Part shown: piece by piece, positions 18,845 through 28,513 of the stretch
Numbering within the stretch: the stretch's first letter is position 1
How the letters are laid out: each line of letters opens with the position of its first letter
Notes under the pieces: model-generated
What the model was told of the DNA's origin: nothing
Databases searched by the model: none
The model's input: the letters and a program-made list of their open reading frames with translations, nothing else
Made by a program: the position numbers and the translations under genes
Assembly: GCA_024698925.1 (NCBI GenBank)
Contig: JAILQO010000035.1
Coordinates: 1 to 60,052 of the forward strand
DNA: 60,052 nt
Direction of reading: 5' to 3'
From: Bacteroidaceae bacterium
GTDB lineage: Bacteria; Bacteroidota; Bacteroidia; Bacteroidales; Bacteroidaceae

Positions 18845-19405
18845 TTATACAATGAACTCGAATGGGCTCTCAAAGTCCTTAAGCAAAGGATGCTTCTTAT
18901 CTTTCTCACTTAGAATCGCATCCTCAAGAGAAATATGCCAATCAATACCCAAGGAAGGATCACAAAGCTGGATACCAGCATCTGACTCGGGATGATAGAA
19001 CTCATCACATTTATACTGGAAAACGGCCTCATCTGAGAGAACCGCAAAGCCATGAGCGAATCCCTTGGAAATAAAGAATTGACGATGGTTATCTTCGGTC
19101 AACTCTACCGCCACATGCTGGCCAAATGTTGGACTCCCTTTGCGAATATCTACAGCGACATCCAAAACGGCACCTCGCACGCAACGTACGAGTTTGGTTT
19201 GCGTAAAGGGAGGACGTTGAAAATGTAATCCGCGCATCACGCCACGTGTGGATTTGCTCTCATTGTCTTGAACAAACGAAATATTTCCCACCTGCGCTTC
19301 AAAATCACGTTGGGAAAAGGATTCAAAGAAATACCCGCGCTGATCACTGAAGATGCGTGGTTCTATGATAAGAAGTCCTTCGATTGAGGTTTTGATGATT
19401 TCCAT
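18845..19405 (-). CDS. rfbC: dTDP-4-dehydrorhamnose 3,5-epimerase
   Basis: Third step of dTDP-L-rhamnose synthesis, a cupin-fold epimerase. The 186-residue product contains FFESFSQRDFE, FVQDNESKSTRGVMRGLHFQ (with the base histidine), and the FISKGFAHGFAVLSD motif. Its start codon overlaps the stop of the lipoprotein gene by one base, and rfbB follows, giving one operon. Confidence 0.95.
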   Translation of the reverse strand: MEIIKTSIEGLLIIEPRIFSDQRGYFFESFSQRDFEAQVGNISFVQDNESKSTRGVMRGLHFQRPPFTQTKLVRCVRGAVLDVAVDIRKGSPTFGQHVAVELTEDNHRQFFISKGFAHGFAVLSDEAVFQYKCDEFYHPESDAGIQLCDPSLGIDWHISLEDAILSEKDKKHPLLKDFESPFEFIV

Positions 19406-19959
19406 TATACACCGTCGATATCTAATTCATCCATTTCTGCCTCTCCACGTTCGTCACGACTAATGACATAACCGCCATTGGCATCCACACGAAGAAGCAA
19501 AGGTTCAAACATATCACTTTGAGGCATGCTCACACTGACCGCAAAAGTCATTCCCGGCAAACTGCGGTCACACATCATCCCGTCAAGAATACCTTTCTGC
19601 ACAAAGCTTTTTGAGAGATAAGATGCAAAAGTGCTTTTTGTGAACCGGCGCGTGAAGACTGTTTGTTCACCTGATCGAACTGTCAGCGTATAGCAATTGT
19701 CAGCATAGCGATTCCCATCATCGTCTGTAATGACAGGCAAGCTGTCTGAGAACTCACGGTGAATCGTATAAGAATACACACGGCCATCCACACGGAGTGT
19801 ATCAGAGAAATCATACGCGGACATGCGCTGAATGCCATCGCCTTGTTCCTCTGCTACAAATTCATTAACTCCCTTTTGAGCTTGTTGTTCTGATCGTTTT
19901 TCACCACAGGCAACAAACGACAAAAGTATTAAAGCCAGTAGAAAAATATTCTTATTCAT
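19405..19959 (-). CDS. Lipoprotein, possibly DUF4738 family
   Basis: The 184-residue product starts with a lipoprotein signal peptide, MNKNIFLLALILLSFVAC, with the lipobox cysteine at residue 18. The mature chain is beta-rich and acidic, with YSYTIHREFSDSLPVITDDDGNRYADN as its most distinctive stretch (positions about 60-90). Function is unknown; the DUF4738 assignment is from memory of similar Bacteroidetes lipoproteins and is tentative. It is the promoter-proximal gene of the rfbC-rfbB transcript and overlaps rfbC by one base. Confidence 0.7.
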   Translation of the reverse strand: MNKNIFLLALILLSFVACGEKRSEQQAQKGVNEFVAEEQGDGIQRMSAYDFSDTLRVDGRVYSYTIHREFSDSLPVITDDDGNRYADNCYTLTVRSGEQTVFTRRFTKSTFASYLSKSFVQKGILDGMMCDRSLPGMTFAVSVSMPQSDMFEPLLLRVDANGGYVISRDERGEAEMDELDIDGV

Positions 19960-19982
19960 ACTTTGTTCTCAGTAATTCGCCG

Positions 19983-19990
19983 CAAAAATA
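19983..19990 (-). promoter_or_regulatory. -7 element for the lipoprotein-rfbC-rfbB operon
   Basis: TATTTTTG on the minus strand, 24 bases upstream of the lipoprotein start, matches TAnnTTTG. A 10-base direct repeat (GCCGACAAAA twice, 20021-20041) lies just beyond it; its meaning is unknown. Confidence 0.55.
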
Positions 19991-20055
19991 AACAATATTA
20001 TTTAAATAATGTGCAAACACGCCGACAAAATGCCGACAAAAGGTATTTTTGCTCC

Positions 20056-20742
20056 TCAACAGTCCTTCACCAACTGCTCCCAACCATCAGCCAAAGCCTG
20101 CATAGAGGGAAAGAGATAGCTCGCCCCCTCATTCATCAACAATTGCTTATCAAGAGGACCTGTATTGACCGCTATAGTACGTATTCCAGCTGCTACTGCC
20201 GCACGTATTCCAAGAGGTGCATTCTCTACAACCATCGCCTCATCGGCTGTAATTCCAGCCTTTTGGAGAGCCATCAAATAAGGCTCAGGATTGGGTTTAC
20301 CATAGCGCACATCGTCGCCCGTCACCATCAGTTCTGGCGTGAAATGGCCAGGGTAATGCTTTTCAAGGCGAGTGAGTAGCGATTGTTGAGCAGAGCCTGT
20401 CACAAGGACACGTTTGAGGCCACACGCACGTACTTTATTTAATACGTCTTCAGCGCCTGGCATCTTTGGTGCCTCGCCACCGTGCGACGCCATATAGTCA
20501 TTGAAGACTACCGTCTTACGCGCATATAATTCACGAGCCTCTTCCTCTGTCGCATCACGACCCCAATAGCGCTGCGTAAAGATACTAATGGTACCAATAC
20601 CCGTACGTCCCTCATTTTCAAAAGCATCTGCCTCGCACATCGGCAAGCCATAAGCAGTCATGACCTTTGCCCAGGCATAAGCATGGCCCGGCATACTGTC
20701 AAACAGTACGCCGTCCATGTCAAAGAGAATCGCTTTTAACAT
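20056..20742 (-). CDS. HAD-superfamily sugar phosphatase / beta-phosphoglucomutase-like
   Basis: The 228-residue product is a HAD hydrolase with cap type I. Motif I is DMDGVLFDS (nucleophile D8 and acid/base D10), motif II lies in VLVTGSAQQ, the lysine of motif III in GKPNPEPYL, and motif IV in VVENAPLG. GKPxPxxYL and the ENAPLG ending are typical of beta-phosphoglucomutase-like phosphatases. Its start overlaps the stop of pgi by 7 bases, so it is translationally coupled to glycolytic genes and may act on hexose phosphates; the true substrate cannot be read. Confidence 0.88.
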   Translation of the reverse strand: MLKAILFDMDGVLFDSMPGHAYAWAKVMTAYGLPMCEADAFENEGRTGIGTISIFTQRYWGRDATEEEARELYARKTVVFNDYMASHGGEAPKMPGAEDVLNKVRACGLKRVLVTGSAQQSLLTRLEKHYPGHFTPELMVTGDDVRYGKPNPEPYLMALQKAGITADEAMVVENAPLGIRAAVAAGIRTIAVNTGPLDKQLLMNEGASYLFPSMQALADGWEQLVKDC

Positions 20743-22073
20743 CCGAGACGCTTTTGAATCGCAGCGGTCTCGGCTTCGTAACCAGGCTTACCCAGAAGTG
20801 CAAACATATTTTTCTTATATGCCTCCACGCCAGGCTGATTGAAAGCGTTAACACCAAGTAGCTGACAATGGATGCCACAAGCCTTTTCAAAGAAGTAGAT
20901 GAGCTGACCAAGATGGTAGGCATCAAGACGATCGATTGCAATACGGATATTGGGAACGCCGCCATCCACATGAGCCAACTGAGTACCAAGTTCAGCCATC
21001 TTGTTGACCTGATCTACGCGCTTGCCGGCAAGGAAGTTCAAACCATCGAGGTTCTCCTCATCACTGGGGAACAACAGCTTATGCTCTGCATTTTCAACGC
21101 TGATAACAGTCTCGAAGATCGTACGTTCTCCCTCCTGGATCCACTGACCCATAGAGTGAAGATCGGTGGTGAGATCCACACTGGCAGGATAGATACCCTT
21201 ACCATCCTTACCCTCGCTCTCGCCGAAGAGCTGCTTCCACCATTCTGCGATAAAATGCAGTTTGGGCTGGTAGTTGGCCAAAATCTCTATCTTCTTACCA
21301 CTATTATATAGGGCATAACGCGTTGCTGCATATTGTGCTGCAGGATTCTCTGCGAAGGGAGCAGCTGCTGTCTTCTCCATATCCTGAGCGCCTTTCACAA
21401 GCTGGTCAATATCAAAGCCTGCGACAGCGATAGGCAGCAAGCCCACCGGTGTAAGAACGCTAAAGCGTCCACCAACATTATCGGGAATAATAAAGCTCTT
21501 ATAACCCTCCTTGTCTGCACATGTGCGTGCAGCGCCGCGCTTAGCATCGGTGATGGCGACAATCACCTTCTTGGCCATTTCTTTGCCACGTTGCTCCTCG
21601 CACTGTTTTTTCAACAGACGGAAAGCCAACGCCGTTTCTGTAGTAGTACCGCTTTTTGAGATATTGATAACACCGAACTTCTTATCGCTAAGATAGGTTG
21701 TCAATTCATAGAGATAGTCCTCACCGATGTTGTTTCCAGCAAAGAGAATGGTGGGATTCTTCCCGTCATTCACTAACCACTGGAAGCTATTGCTAAGAGC
21801 CTCGATAACAGCCTTAGCGCCGAGGTAGCTACCACCAATACCAGCTACCACCACAGCCTCACACTCATTACGAAGCGTAGCGGCCACAGCCTTAATCTCG
21901 GCCAAAAATTCAGGGGTAATACTCGTGGGCAGGTGCAACCAACCCAAGAAATCATTACCTGGGCAGGTACCTTCTTCCAATGCTTTTTGAGCCTCTGCAA
22001 CACGAGGGGCGAGGCCATTAATTGTCTCTGCGCTCACGAAAGGAGCGACTTTTGTAACATCAAGTTTGATCAT
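20736..22073 (-). CDS. pgi: Glucose-6-phosphate isomerase
   Basis: Interconverts glucose-6-phosphate and fructose-6-phosphate. At 445 residues it belongs to the shorter bacterial form. Motifs seen are [36 protein letters not shown] (sugar phosphate binding), [15 protein letters not shown] and a C-terminal QPGVEAYKK with the catalytic lysine. It lies 15 bases after gpsA and overlaps the HAD gene, forming lysS-gpsA-pgi-HAD. Confidence 0.97.
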   Translation of the reverse strand: MIKLDVTKVAPFVSAETINGLAPRVAEAQKALEEGTCPGNDFLGWLHLPTSITPEFLAEIKAVAATLRNECEAVVVAGIGGSYLGAKAVIEALSNSFQWLVNDGKNPTILFAGNNIGEDYLYELTTYLSDKKFGVINISKSGTTTETALAFRLLKKQCEEQRGKEMAKKVIVAITDAKRGAARTCADKEGYKSFIIPDNVGGRFSVLTPVGLLPIAVAGFDIDQLVKGAQDMEKTAAAPFAENPAAQYAATRYALYNSGKKIEILANYQPKLHFIAEWWKQLFGESEGKDGKGIYPASVDLTTDLHSMGQWIQEGERTIFETVISVENAEHKLLFPSDEENLDGLNFLAGKRVDQVNKMAELGTQLAHVDGGVPNIRIAIDRLDAYHLGQLIYFFEKACGIHCQLLGVNAFNQPGVEAYKKNMFALLGKPGYEAETAAIQKRLGC

Positions 22074-22088
22074 ATTTGTGTTTTTTGA

Positions 22089-23141
22089 TTAACGGAAACT
22101 ATCCGTTAGCAGTTTTATTTCTATTGTTGGGGCAATACGTTCATAAAGGATATTATACACGGCATCCAAAATGGGCATATTCACATGCAAGTGACGATTG
22201 ATTTCCTTCATACACTTACAACCGAAATAGCCCTCTGCAATCATCTCCATCTCTATTTGCGCACTCTTGACGCTATAGCCCTGGCCTATCATTTGTCCAA
22301 ACACTCGATTTCGAGAGAACTGACTATAGCCCGTAACTATAAGGTCTCCCATATAGCAACTTTCAAAAATGGAACGTTGGATGGGGTGAACGGTTGCAAG
22401 GAAACGGTTCATTTCCTGCAATGCATTTGACATCAGTACAGCCTGGAAGTTGTCGCCATACTTCAATCCCTTACAGATACCAGCAGCTATTGCATAAACG
22501 TTCTTAAGAACTGAAGCATATTCAATGCCTATAACATCTCGCGAAGTCTTGGTCTTGACATACCCTGAACCCATCATCTCTGCAAACTGTTCTGCTTTCT
22601 GTTCATCCGAGCAGCCTAGAGTAAGATATGTCAGACGTCCAAGCGCCACTTCTTCTGCATGAGAGGGGCCTGCGAGCACGGCTAAATTCTCATCGGGCAC
22701 ATTATAGACCTGATGGAAAAACTCAGAGACACAAAGATTGTCATCTGGCACAATACCCTTAATGGCCGTTATATTAAACTTATCACGCAAACGTACTTTC
22801 AATTTCTTCAAATGTCCTTTAATGTAGGGAGATGGAGTTACCCAAACAAGGGTATTGCAATGCTCCACCACCTCATTGATATCTGAGGAAAAATGAATAC
22901 GATTGACATCAAAGTGAACACTGGTGAGATAGGCCGGATTATGACTCAGACGTTTGAAGTCATCGATGCGATCCTGACGGCGTAAGTACCACCAGATGCT
23001 ATCGTTTTTCTCCAACATCATTTTGGCAATAGCTGTTGCCCAGCTACCACCGCCCATGATTGCAATGGAGAAACCGCCTTCTTGGCCAGTCTGAAGGAGG
23101 GGCTCTAGTTCTTTTGACTCTTTGTTACCAAATCCAAACAT
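22089..23141 (-). CDS. gpsA: Glycerol-3-phosphate dehydrogenase [NAD(P)+]
   Basis: Makes glycerol-3-phosphate from dihydroxyacetone phosphate for phospholipid synthesis. The 350-residue product has the dinucleotide motif IMGGGSWATAIAKM, the ITAIKGIV segment and AGPSHAEEV, and the catalytic-lysine region KNVYAIAAGICKGL. The ATG at 23141 overlaps the last 37 bases of lysS; no later ATG precedes the Rossmann motif, so the overlap appears real. The first 22 or so residues form an unusual polar extension. Confidence 0.95.
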   Translation of the reverse strand: MFGFGNKESKELEPLLQTGQEGGFSIAIMGGGSWATAIAKMMLEKNDSIWWYLRRQDRIDDFKRLSHNPAYLTSVHFDVNRIHFSSDINEVVEHCNTLVWVTPSPYIKGHLKKLKVRLRDKFNITAIKGIVPDDNLCVSEFFHQVYNVPDENLAVLAGPSHAEEVALGRLTYLTLGCSDEQKAEQFAEMMGSGYVKTKTSRDVIGIEYASVLKNVYAIAAGICKGLKYGDNFQAVLMSNALQEMNRFLATVHPIQRSIFESCYMGDLIVTGYSQFSRNRVFGQMIGQGYSVKSAQIEMEMIAEGYFGCKCMKEINRHLHVNMPILDAVYNILYERIAPTIEIKLLTDSFR

Positions 23142-24910
23142 GTCTCCAACTCTTGCACACTAGGTTTCTCTATTTCCAACTTATACTTCTTGATGATTTC
23201 GCCAATCTGTTGTTGGACTTTCTGTGCCTTCTGACCCTGAAGGTCACTTACGAGGTTATAGCCACACTTATAGAGAATAGGAACAATTTCTTCAGAAATG
23301 CCGAAAGCCGCAAAAGCTTCTGGCTTATCTTTAGGAATACGCTTCTCTGGCTTCATCTGCGGGAAGAGCATGACCTCGCCAATCTGGAATTTCCCTGTCA
23401 GCAACATGACCAGACGGTCAATACCGATGCCTATACCGAAGGTAGGAGGCATACCATATTGCAACGCACGCAGGAAATCCTTGTCGATAATCATCGCTTC
23501 ATCGTCACCCTTCTCCGAGAGACGCATCTGTTCTATGAAACGTTCCTCCTGATCAATGGGGTCGTTCAGCTCTGAATATGCATTCGCCAACTCCTTGCCA
23601 TTCACCATCAATTCAAAGCGCTCCGTCAGGCCTGGCTTGGAACGATGCATCTTGGTCAGGGGAGACATTTCCACGGGATAGTCCGTAATGAACGTCGGTT
23701 GAATGAACGTTCCTTCGCAAGTCTCGCCGAATATCTCATCTATCAGCTTACCCTTGCCCATCGTCTCATCCACCTCGATATTCAGTTTCTTGGCAACGTC
23801 GCGAATCTCATCCTCATTCATAGGATAAAGGTCATATCCCGTCTTCTCCTTGATGGCATCCAGAATCGGCAATCTACGATAAGGAGCCTTAAACGAAATC
23901 ACCTTACCGTCAATCTCCACCTCAGGCTTACCATTCACCGCCGTACAAATCTGCTCCAGCATCTGCTCTGTGAAGCCCATGCCCCAATTCAGATCCTTGT
24001 AACTGACGTACAGTTCCATGCAAGTGAACTCAGGATTGTGTGTTTTGTCCATGCCCTCGTTGCGGAAATTCTTGCCCATTTCGTACACGCCTTCAAAACC
24101 GCCTACAATGAGGCGCTTCAAGTACAACTCCGTAGCAATACGCATGTACATATCTTGGTTCAGCGCATTGAAATGCGTCATAAATGGACGAGCCGTGGCA
24201 CCACCAGGAATGTTCTGCAGGATAGGTGTATCCACCTCTGTATATCCGGCATCGTCCAATATGCGACGCATAGTACGGATAATGGTAGCACGTTTCAAGA
24301 ACGTCTCCTTCACGCCATTGTTCACGATGAGGTCAACATAGCGTTGACGGTAGCGCAGTTCTGGATCGTCAAACGAATCGAAGACATTACCCTCGGCATC
24401 CGTCTTAACAATGGGAAGGGGTCTCAAGCTCTTGCTAAGCACAGTCATCTCAGATACATGAACGCTTATTTCACCCGTTTTTGTACGGAATACATAACCC
24501 TTCACGCCAATGAAATCACCTAAATCCAGACACTTCTTAAAAACTATATTATAAAGGTCTTTGTTCTCATCGGGACAAATAGCATCGCGCTGCACATACA
24601 CCTGAATACGGCCCTTGCTGTCCTGAATTTCAGCAAAAGCAGCCTTGCCCATGATGCGCTTGCTCATGATACGACCTGCAACACTCACGTTTCGGCTATT
24701 CTCCGGGGTAGCAGTCTCACGCACATCATTACCCTCCTCGTCTTGGCCTATAACAGGCAGGTCCGTGAAGTTTTCAATGATATCCGCGCTCCAAGCTGTA
24801 ACGGGGTATTCCGCAGCGGGATATGGTTCGATGCCCAAATCTCGCAGCGCTTGCATATTCTGACGGCGAACAATCTCCTGTTCGCTCAGCTCAAGTACTT
24901 TTAAATCCAT
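23105..24910 (-). CDS. lysS: Lysyl-tRNA synthetase, class II
   Basis: Charges tRNA-Lys. The start at 24910 gives MDLKVLELSEQEIVRRQNM and 601 residues; the upstream in-frame ATG would cross the promoter. The order is an OB-fold anticodon-binding domain (about residues 75-190, VAGRIMSKRIMGKAAF), then a class II catalytic core with motif 2 FRNEGMDKTHNPEFT and motif 3 GIGIGIDRLVML. About 95 further residues after motif 3 (PILYKCGYNLVSDLQGQK) form a C-terminal extension seen in Bacteroidetes LysS. Confidence 0.97.
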   Translation of the reverse strand: MDLKVLELSEQEIVRRQNMQALRDLGIEPYPAAEYPVTAWSADIIENFTDLPVIGQDEEGNDVRETATPENSRNVSVAGRIMSKRIMGKAAFAEIQDSKGRIQVYVQRDAICPDENKDLYNIVFKKCLDLGDFIGVKGYVFRTKTGEISVHVSEMTVLSKSLRPLPIVKTDAEGNVFDSFDDPELRYRQRYVDLIVNNGVKETFLKRATIIRTMRRILDDAGYTEVDTPILQNIPGGATARPFMTHFNALNQDMYMRIATELYLKRLIVGGFEGVYEMGKNFRNEGMDKTHNPEFTCMELYVSYKDLNWGMGFTEQMLEQICTAVNGKPEVEIDGKVISFKAPYRRLPILDAIKEKTGYDLYPMNEDEIRDVAKKLNIEVDETMGKGKLIDEIFGETCEGTFIQPTFITDYPVEMSPLTKMHRSKPGLTERFELMVNGKELANAYSELNDPIDQEERFIEQMRLSEKGDDEAMIIDKDFLRALQYGMPPTFGIGIGIDRLVMLLTGKFQIGEVMLFPQMKPEKRIPKDKPEAFAAFGISEEIVPILYKCGYNLVSDLQGQKAQKVQQQIGEIIKKYKLEIEKPSVQELETCLDLVTKSQKN

Positions 24911-24939
24911 AAAATCTTTTACGCGTAATAAAATCGGTG

Positions 24940-24947
24940 CAAAGGTA
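24940..24947 (-). promoter_or_regulatory. -7 element for lysS-gpsA-pgi
   Basis: TACCTTTG on the minus strand, 30 bases before the lysS start, matches TAnnTTTG. Confidence 0.62.
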
Positions 24948-25032
24948 CGATAAAAATTCGAAAGAAAGGGAGAGGAAAGTCTAAAGAAATGCAAAAGGAC
25001 GTAAAAATCATTGGAGAATCAAAAATAATACG

Positions 25033-25040
25033 TAATTTTG
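25033..25040 (+). promoter_or_regulatory. -7 element for the rhamnose operon
   Basis: TAATTTTG lies 38 bases upstream of the rhaA start and matches TAnnTTTG. No operator or AraC-type regulator gene is visible in the window. Confidence 0.62.
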
Positions 25041-25077
25041 TGGCGAAATATTCATTTTACAATATAAACATACCATT

Positions 25078-26328
25078 ATGAAAGAATCTTTGATTCATCA
25101 ATCCTATGAGATTGCGCGCGAGCGCTACGCCGCCATCGGTGTTGATACAGACAAAGCCATTGCTCAACTTGAGCAGACCCCCATCAGCCTCCACTGCTGG
25201 CAGACCGACGATGTCGTTGGTTTCGAGCGCAATGATGCCCTGAGTGGTGGTATTCAGACGACAGGTAATTACCCGGGCCGTGCGCGCAACATAGACGAAG
25301 TCCGTGCTGATGTTGCCTTTGCGAAGAGCCTTCTTGCAGGTAATCATCGTCTGAATCTACATGAGATTTATGGTGACTTCAAAGGGCAGTTTGTAGATCG
25401 TGACCAAGTGGAAATCAAGCACTTTGAGAGTTGGATTCAGTGGGCCAAGGAGCAGAACATGAAGCTTGACTTCAACTCATCAAGTTTCTCGCACCCCAAG
25501 AGCGGAAGCCTCACGCTCTCAAACCCCGACCCCGCCATCCGCGAATTCTGGATTGAACATACCAAACGCTGCCGTCGCATAGCCGATGCCATGGGTAAGG
25601 CTCAGGGTGATCCCGCCATCATGAATATATGGGTGCATGATGGAAGCAAGGATCTCACCGTAGAACGTAAGCGTTATCGCGAAATCTTCGCTGAGAGTCT
25701 CGATGAAATTCTCAAGGAGGAACTGCCTGGTATGAAGACCTGCCTCGAAGCAAAGCTCTTCGGTATTGGTTTGGAAAGCTACACCGTTGGTTCTCATGAC
25801 TTTGTTGCCGGCTACTGCGCCACACGTAAACTGATGTATACCCTCGACACTGGTCACTACGAACAGACAGAGAATGTCAGCGATATGGTTGCTTCGCTGC
25901 TTCTCTTCGTTCCGGAATTGATGTTACATGTCAGCCGTCCCATCCGTTGGGACAGCGATCATGTCACCATCATGAACGATCAGACGCTTGATCTCTTCAA
26001 GGAGATTGTCCGAGCCGATGCCCTCGATCGTGCTCACATCGGCCTCGATTACTTCGATGCCAGCATCAATCGAATTGGTGCCTATATCGTCGGGACTCGT
26101 GCCACACAGAAATGTATGCTTCAAGCTTTACTTGAGCCCTTGGCACAGCTTCGTAAGTATGAGGATGCTGGTCAGAACTTCGAGCGCTTAGCGCTTCTCG
26201 AAGAGGCCAAGTCACTTCCTTTCGGTGCCGTCTTCGATTATTTCAACCTGAAGAATGGTGTGCCCGTCGGCGAAGAGTTCATTCCGATTATTCAGGACTA
26301 CGAAAAGAATGTCACTAGCAAACGTTGA
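25078..26328 (+). CDS. rhaA: L-rhamnose isomerase
   Basis: Converts L-rhamnose to L-rhamnulose, the first cytoplasmic step of rhamnose use. The 416-residue product shows GVDTDKAIAQLEQTPISLHCWQ-like N-terminus (residues 20-42), NLHEIYGD, and metal-ligand regions MNIWVHDGSKD and LTYT-like LDTGHYEQTENV. The C-terminal FDASINRIGAYIVGTRA is typical. The transporter gene starts two bases after its stop codon. Confidence 0.95.
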   Translation: MKESLIHQSYEIARERYAAIGVDTDKAIAQLEQTPISLHCWQTDDVVGFERNDALSGGIQTTGNYPGRARNIDEVRADVAFAKSLLAGNHRLNLHEIYGDFKGQFVDRDQVEIKHFESWIQWAKEQNMKLDFNSSSFSHPKSGSLTLSNPDPAIREFWIEHTKRCRRIADAMGKAQGDPAIMNIWVHDGSKDLTVERKRYREIFAESLDEILKEELPGMKTCLEAKLFGIGLESYTVGSHDFVAGYCATRKLMYTLDTGHYEQTENVSDMVASLLLFVPELMLHVSRPIRWDSDHVTIMNDQTLDLFKEIVRADALDRAHIGLDYFDASINRIGAYIVGTRATQKCMLQALLEPLAQLRKYEDAGQNFERLALLEEAKSLPFGAVFDYFNLKNGVPVGEEFIPIIQDYEKNVTSKR

Positions 26329-26330
26329 GT

Positions 26331-27659
26331 ATGGCTAAATCTTCGTTGAAATCCACCCTCGCCGTATCTCTCAACAATTATTTGGATGCGGGAGCTATTG
26401 TCGCAGGTGCTAGTGGCATCACATTGTGGCAAAATTACTTGGGCCTGAGCGAGATGCACTTGGGATGGCTCAACGCCATCAGCGCCAACGCCTTGGGTGC
26501 AGCTATTGGTGCCATTATCGGAGGCTTTCTGGCAGATAAGTTTGGACGCAAGTTCATTTTCACCTACAACTTGCTGGTATATATGCTGGGAGTATTGATT
26601 ATCATGCTTTCAGTGAGTTTCCCCATGTTGTTATGTGGTTTCCTGATTACCGGCATATCTGTAGGTGTTGGCGTTCCAGCATCTTGGACATACATCTCTG
26701 AAAGCTCAGAGGTGCACAACCGAGGTCGCAACATCTGTATTTCGCAAATGTCCTGGGGTGTAGGCCCTATGGTTATCCTGCTTTTCGGCATGCTTTTCGC
26801 CCCTGGCGGTTACCTATATCATATTGTGGAGTCGCTGGCTCATGCCTTCCTTGGTGCCGATGCTACCACAGTGGCTGTTGAAGTGTTCAGTTCCCGTGTG
26901 GTATTCTTCACCCTCTTTGTCGTTGCCTTCATCGCTTGGACTTTACAGCGCCAATTGGAGGAGAGTAAGGAGTTTGAAGCCAATAAGGATACCAAGAAGA
27001 CGGGAATAGTAGATAACATAAAGTTGCTCTTCACCAATAAGATAGCCGTCAAGACTGTAGTCTATCTGGCCGTCATCTACCTCACCTGGAACCTCGTGGC
27101 CTCTGTGATGGGCTTCTTCCTGCCGCATATCTACGAGACCGCTGGCGGCGTGAGCAACGAGCAGGCCAACTGGCTCAGCTGCGTATTGTGGTTCTGCACT
27201 GTGGCTACCACAGCTATACTATCTAAGTTCATTGACCACACCAGCCACAAGTTCGTGTATATCCTTGGCCTGCTTGTAGCCATTTCGCCTTGGGTCATGG
27301 TCGTCACAACCGGTATTGGCAGCACGGCCTCTCTTTGGGCTTTCGCCATCCTTTGGGGTATCGAAGGCGGCCTGTCTGTGCAGATTTTCTATGCCCTCTG
27401 GGGCAGCGAGCTCTTCCCCTCGAAGTTCCGTGCTGGCGCACAAGGTTTGATGTTCTTCCTCGTGCGCGGCTTGTCTGCTGCTTGGGGCCTCGTCTTCACC
27501 TTTATCTATGGCGAGAATGGCGAGGGCTTCACCCTTGCTGCCTACTGCATGATTGCCCTGCTGGTCATCTCCCTCATCGTGGGTGTCATCGGCGCTCCCA
27601 ACACCCGTGGCAAATCACTCCAGCAGATTACCAATGAGCGCTATGGAGAAGTTTTTTAA
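26331..27659 (+). CDS. MFS sugar transporter, probable L-rhamnose importer
   Basis: The start at 26331 gives MAKSSLKSTLAVSLNNYLDAG and 442 residues; a TTG six bases earlier overlaps rhaA. Twelve hydrophobic segments are visible. The MFS loop 2-3 motif GGFLADKFGRKF and the sugar-porter-like ISESSEVHNRGRN segment place it in the major facilitator superfamily, not in the DMT-type RhaT family. Its place between rhaA and rhaD implies it imports rhamnose across the inner membrane; that is inference from context. Confidence 0.88.
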   Translation: MAKSSLKSTLAVSLNNYLDAGAIVAGASGITLWQNYLGLSEMHLGWLNAISANALGAAIGAIIGGFLADKFGRKFIFTYNLLVYMLGVLIIMLSVSFPMLLCGFLITGISVGVGVPASWTYISESSEVHNRGRNICISQMSWGVGPMVILLFGMLFAPGGYLYHIVESLAHAFLGADATTVAVEVFSSRVVFFTLFVVAFIAWTLQRQLEESKEFEANKDTKKTGIVDNIKLLFTNKIAVKTVVYLAVIYLTWNLVASVMGFFLPHIYETAGGVSNEQANWLSCVLWFCTVATTAILSKFIDHTSHKFVYILGLLVAISPWVMVVTTGIGSTASLWAFAILWGIEGGLSVQIFYALWGSELFPSKFRAGAQGLMFFLVRGLSAAWGLVFTFIYGENGEGFTLAAYCMIALLVISLIVGVIGAPNTRGKSLQQITNERYGEVF

Positions 27660-27691
27660 CCTTTTGTTCATTATACTAAATACAAGACTTT

Positions 27692-28504
27692 ATGGAAAGT
27701 ATTCTAAATAATAGAGAAGCATTAAAGAAAGTGGTTGACGATGTTGCTGAAGTAGCTGGTTATCTCTGGCAAAAGGGCTGGGCCGAGCGCAACGGCGGCA
27801 ACATCACCGTCAATATCACGGAGCATGTAGATGACGCCATCCGTCAACTTCCCGCTATCAGTCCGATCTATCAGATAGGTACTACCCTACCCCATCTGAA
27901 AGGATGCTATTTCTACTGCAAAGGCACAAATATGCGTATGCGTGATTTGGCCCGTTGGCCGATGGATAATGGCTCCGTCATCCGCATTCTCGACGACTGC
28001 GCATCATATGTCATCATCGCCGACAAGCCCGTGAAGCCCACATCAGAGCTTCCTTCACACTTAGCTGTACATAACTATCTGTTGGCTAAAGGCTCGCCCT
28101 ATCGTGCCAGTGTACACACTCACCCCATCGAGCTGGTGGCGCTGACCCACAATAAGACTTTCATGGAGAAGGACGTGGCCACGAAGATGCTGTGGTCCAT
28201 GATACCAGAGACCAAGGCCTTCTGTCCTCGTGGCTTGGGAATGGTGCCGTACATGTTGCCATCGAGCGTGGAATTGGCCGATGCTACCATCAAAGCCATT
28301 GACGACGACTACGATGTCGTCATGTGGGAGAAACATGGCGTCTTCGCCGTAGATACAGACGTGATGGCCGCCTTCGACCAGATTGATGTGCTCAACAAGT
28401 CAGCACTCATTTATATTGCTGCAAAAAATATGGGCTTCGAACCAGATGGCATGACCGATGCACAGATGAAAGAGCTCAGTGATGTCTTCGGACTTCCTAA
28501 ATAA
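27692..28504 (+). CDS. rhaD: Rhamnulose-1-phosphate aldolase
   Basis: A zinc-dependent class II aldolase that splits L-rhamnulose-1-phosphate into dihydroxyacetone phosphate and L-lactaldehyde. The 270-residue length is standard. It has the N-terminal AGYLWQKGWAERNGGNITVN segment, zinc ligands in SVHTHPIELVALTH (two of the three histidines), and the third histidine in VVMWEKHGVFAV. It lies 32 bases after the transporter gene and 9 bases before rhaB. Confidence 0.95.
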   Translation: MESILNNREALKKVVDDVAEVAGYLWQKGWAERNGGNITVNITEHVDDAIRQLPAISPIYQIGTTLPHLKGCYFYCKGTNMRMRDLARWPMDNGSVIRILDDCASYVIIADKPVKPTSELPSHLAVHNYLLAKGSPYRASVHTHPIELVALTHNKTFMEKDVATKMLWSMIPETKAFCPRGLGMVPYMLPSSVELADATIKAIDDDYDVVMWEKHGVFAVDTDVMAAFDQIDVLNKSALIYIAAKNMGFEPDGMTDAQMKELSDVFGLPK

Positions 28505-28513
28505 TTGATCGGC

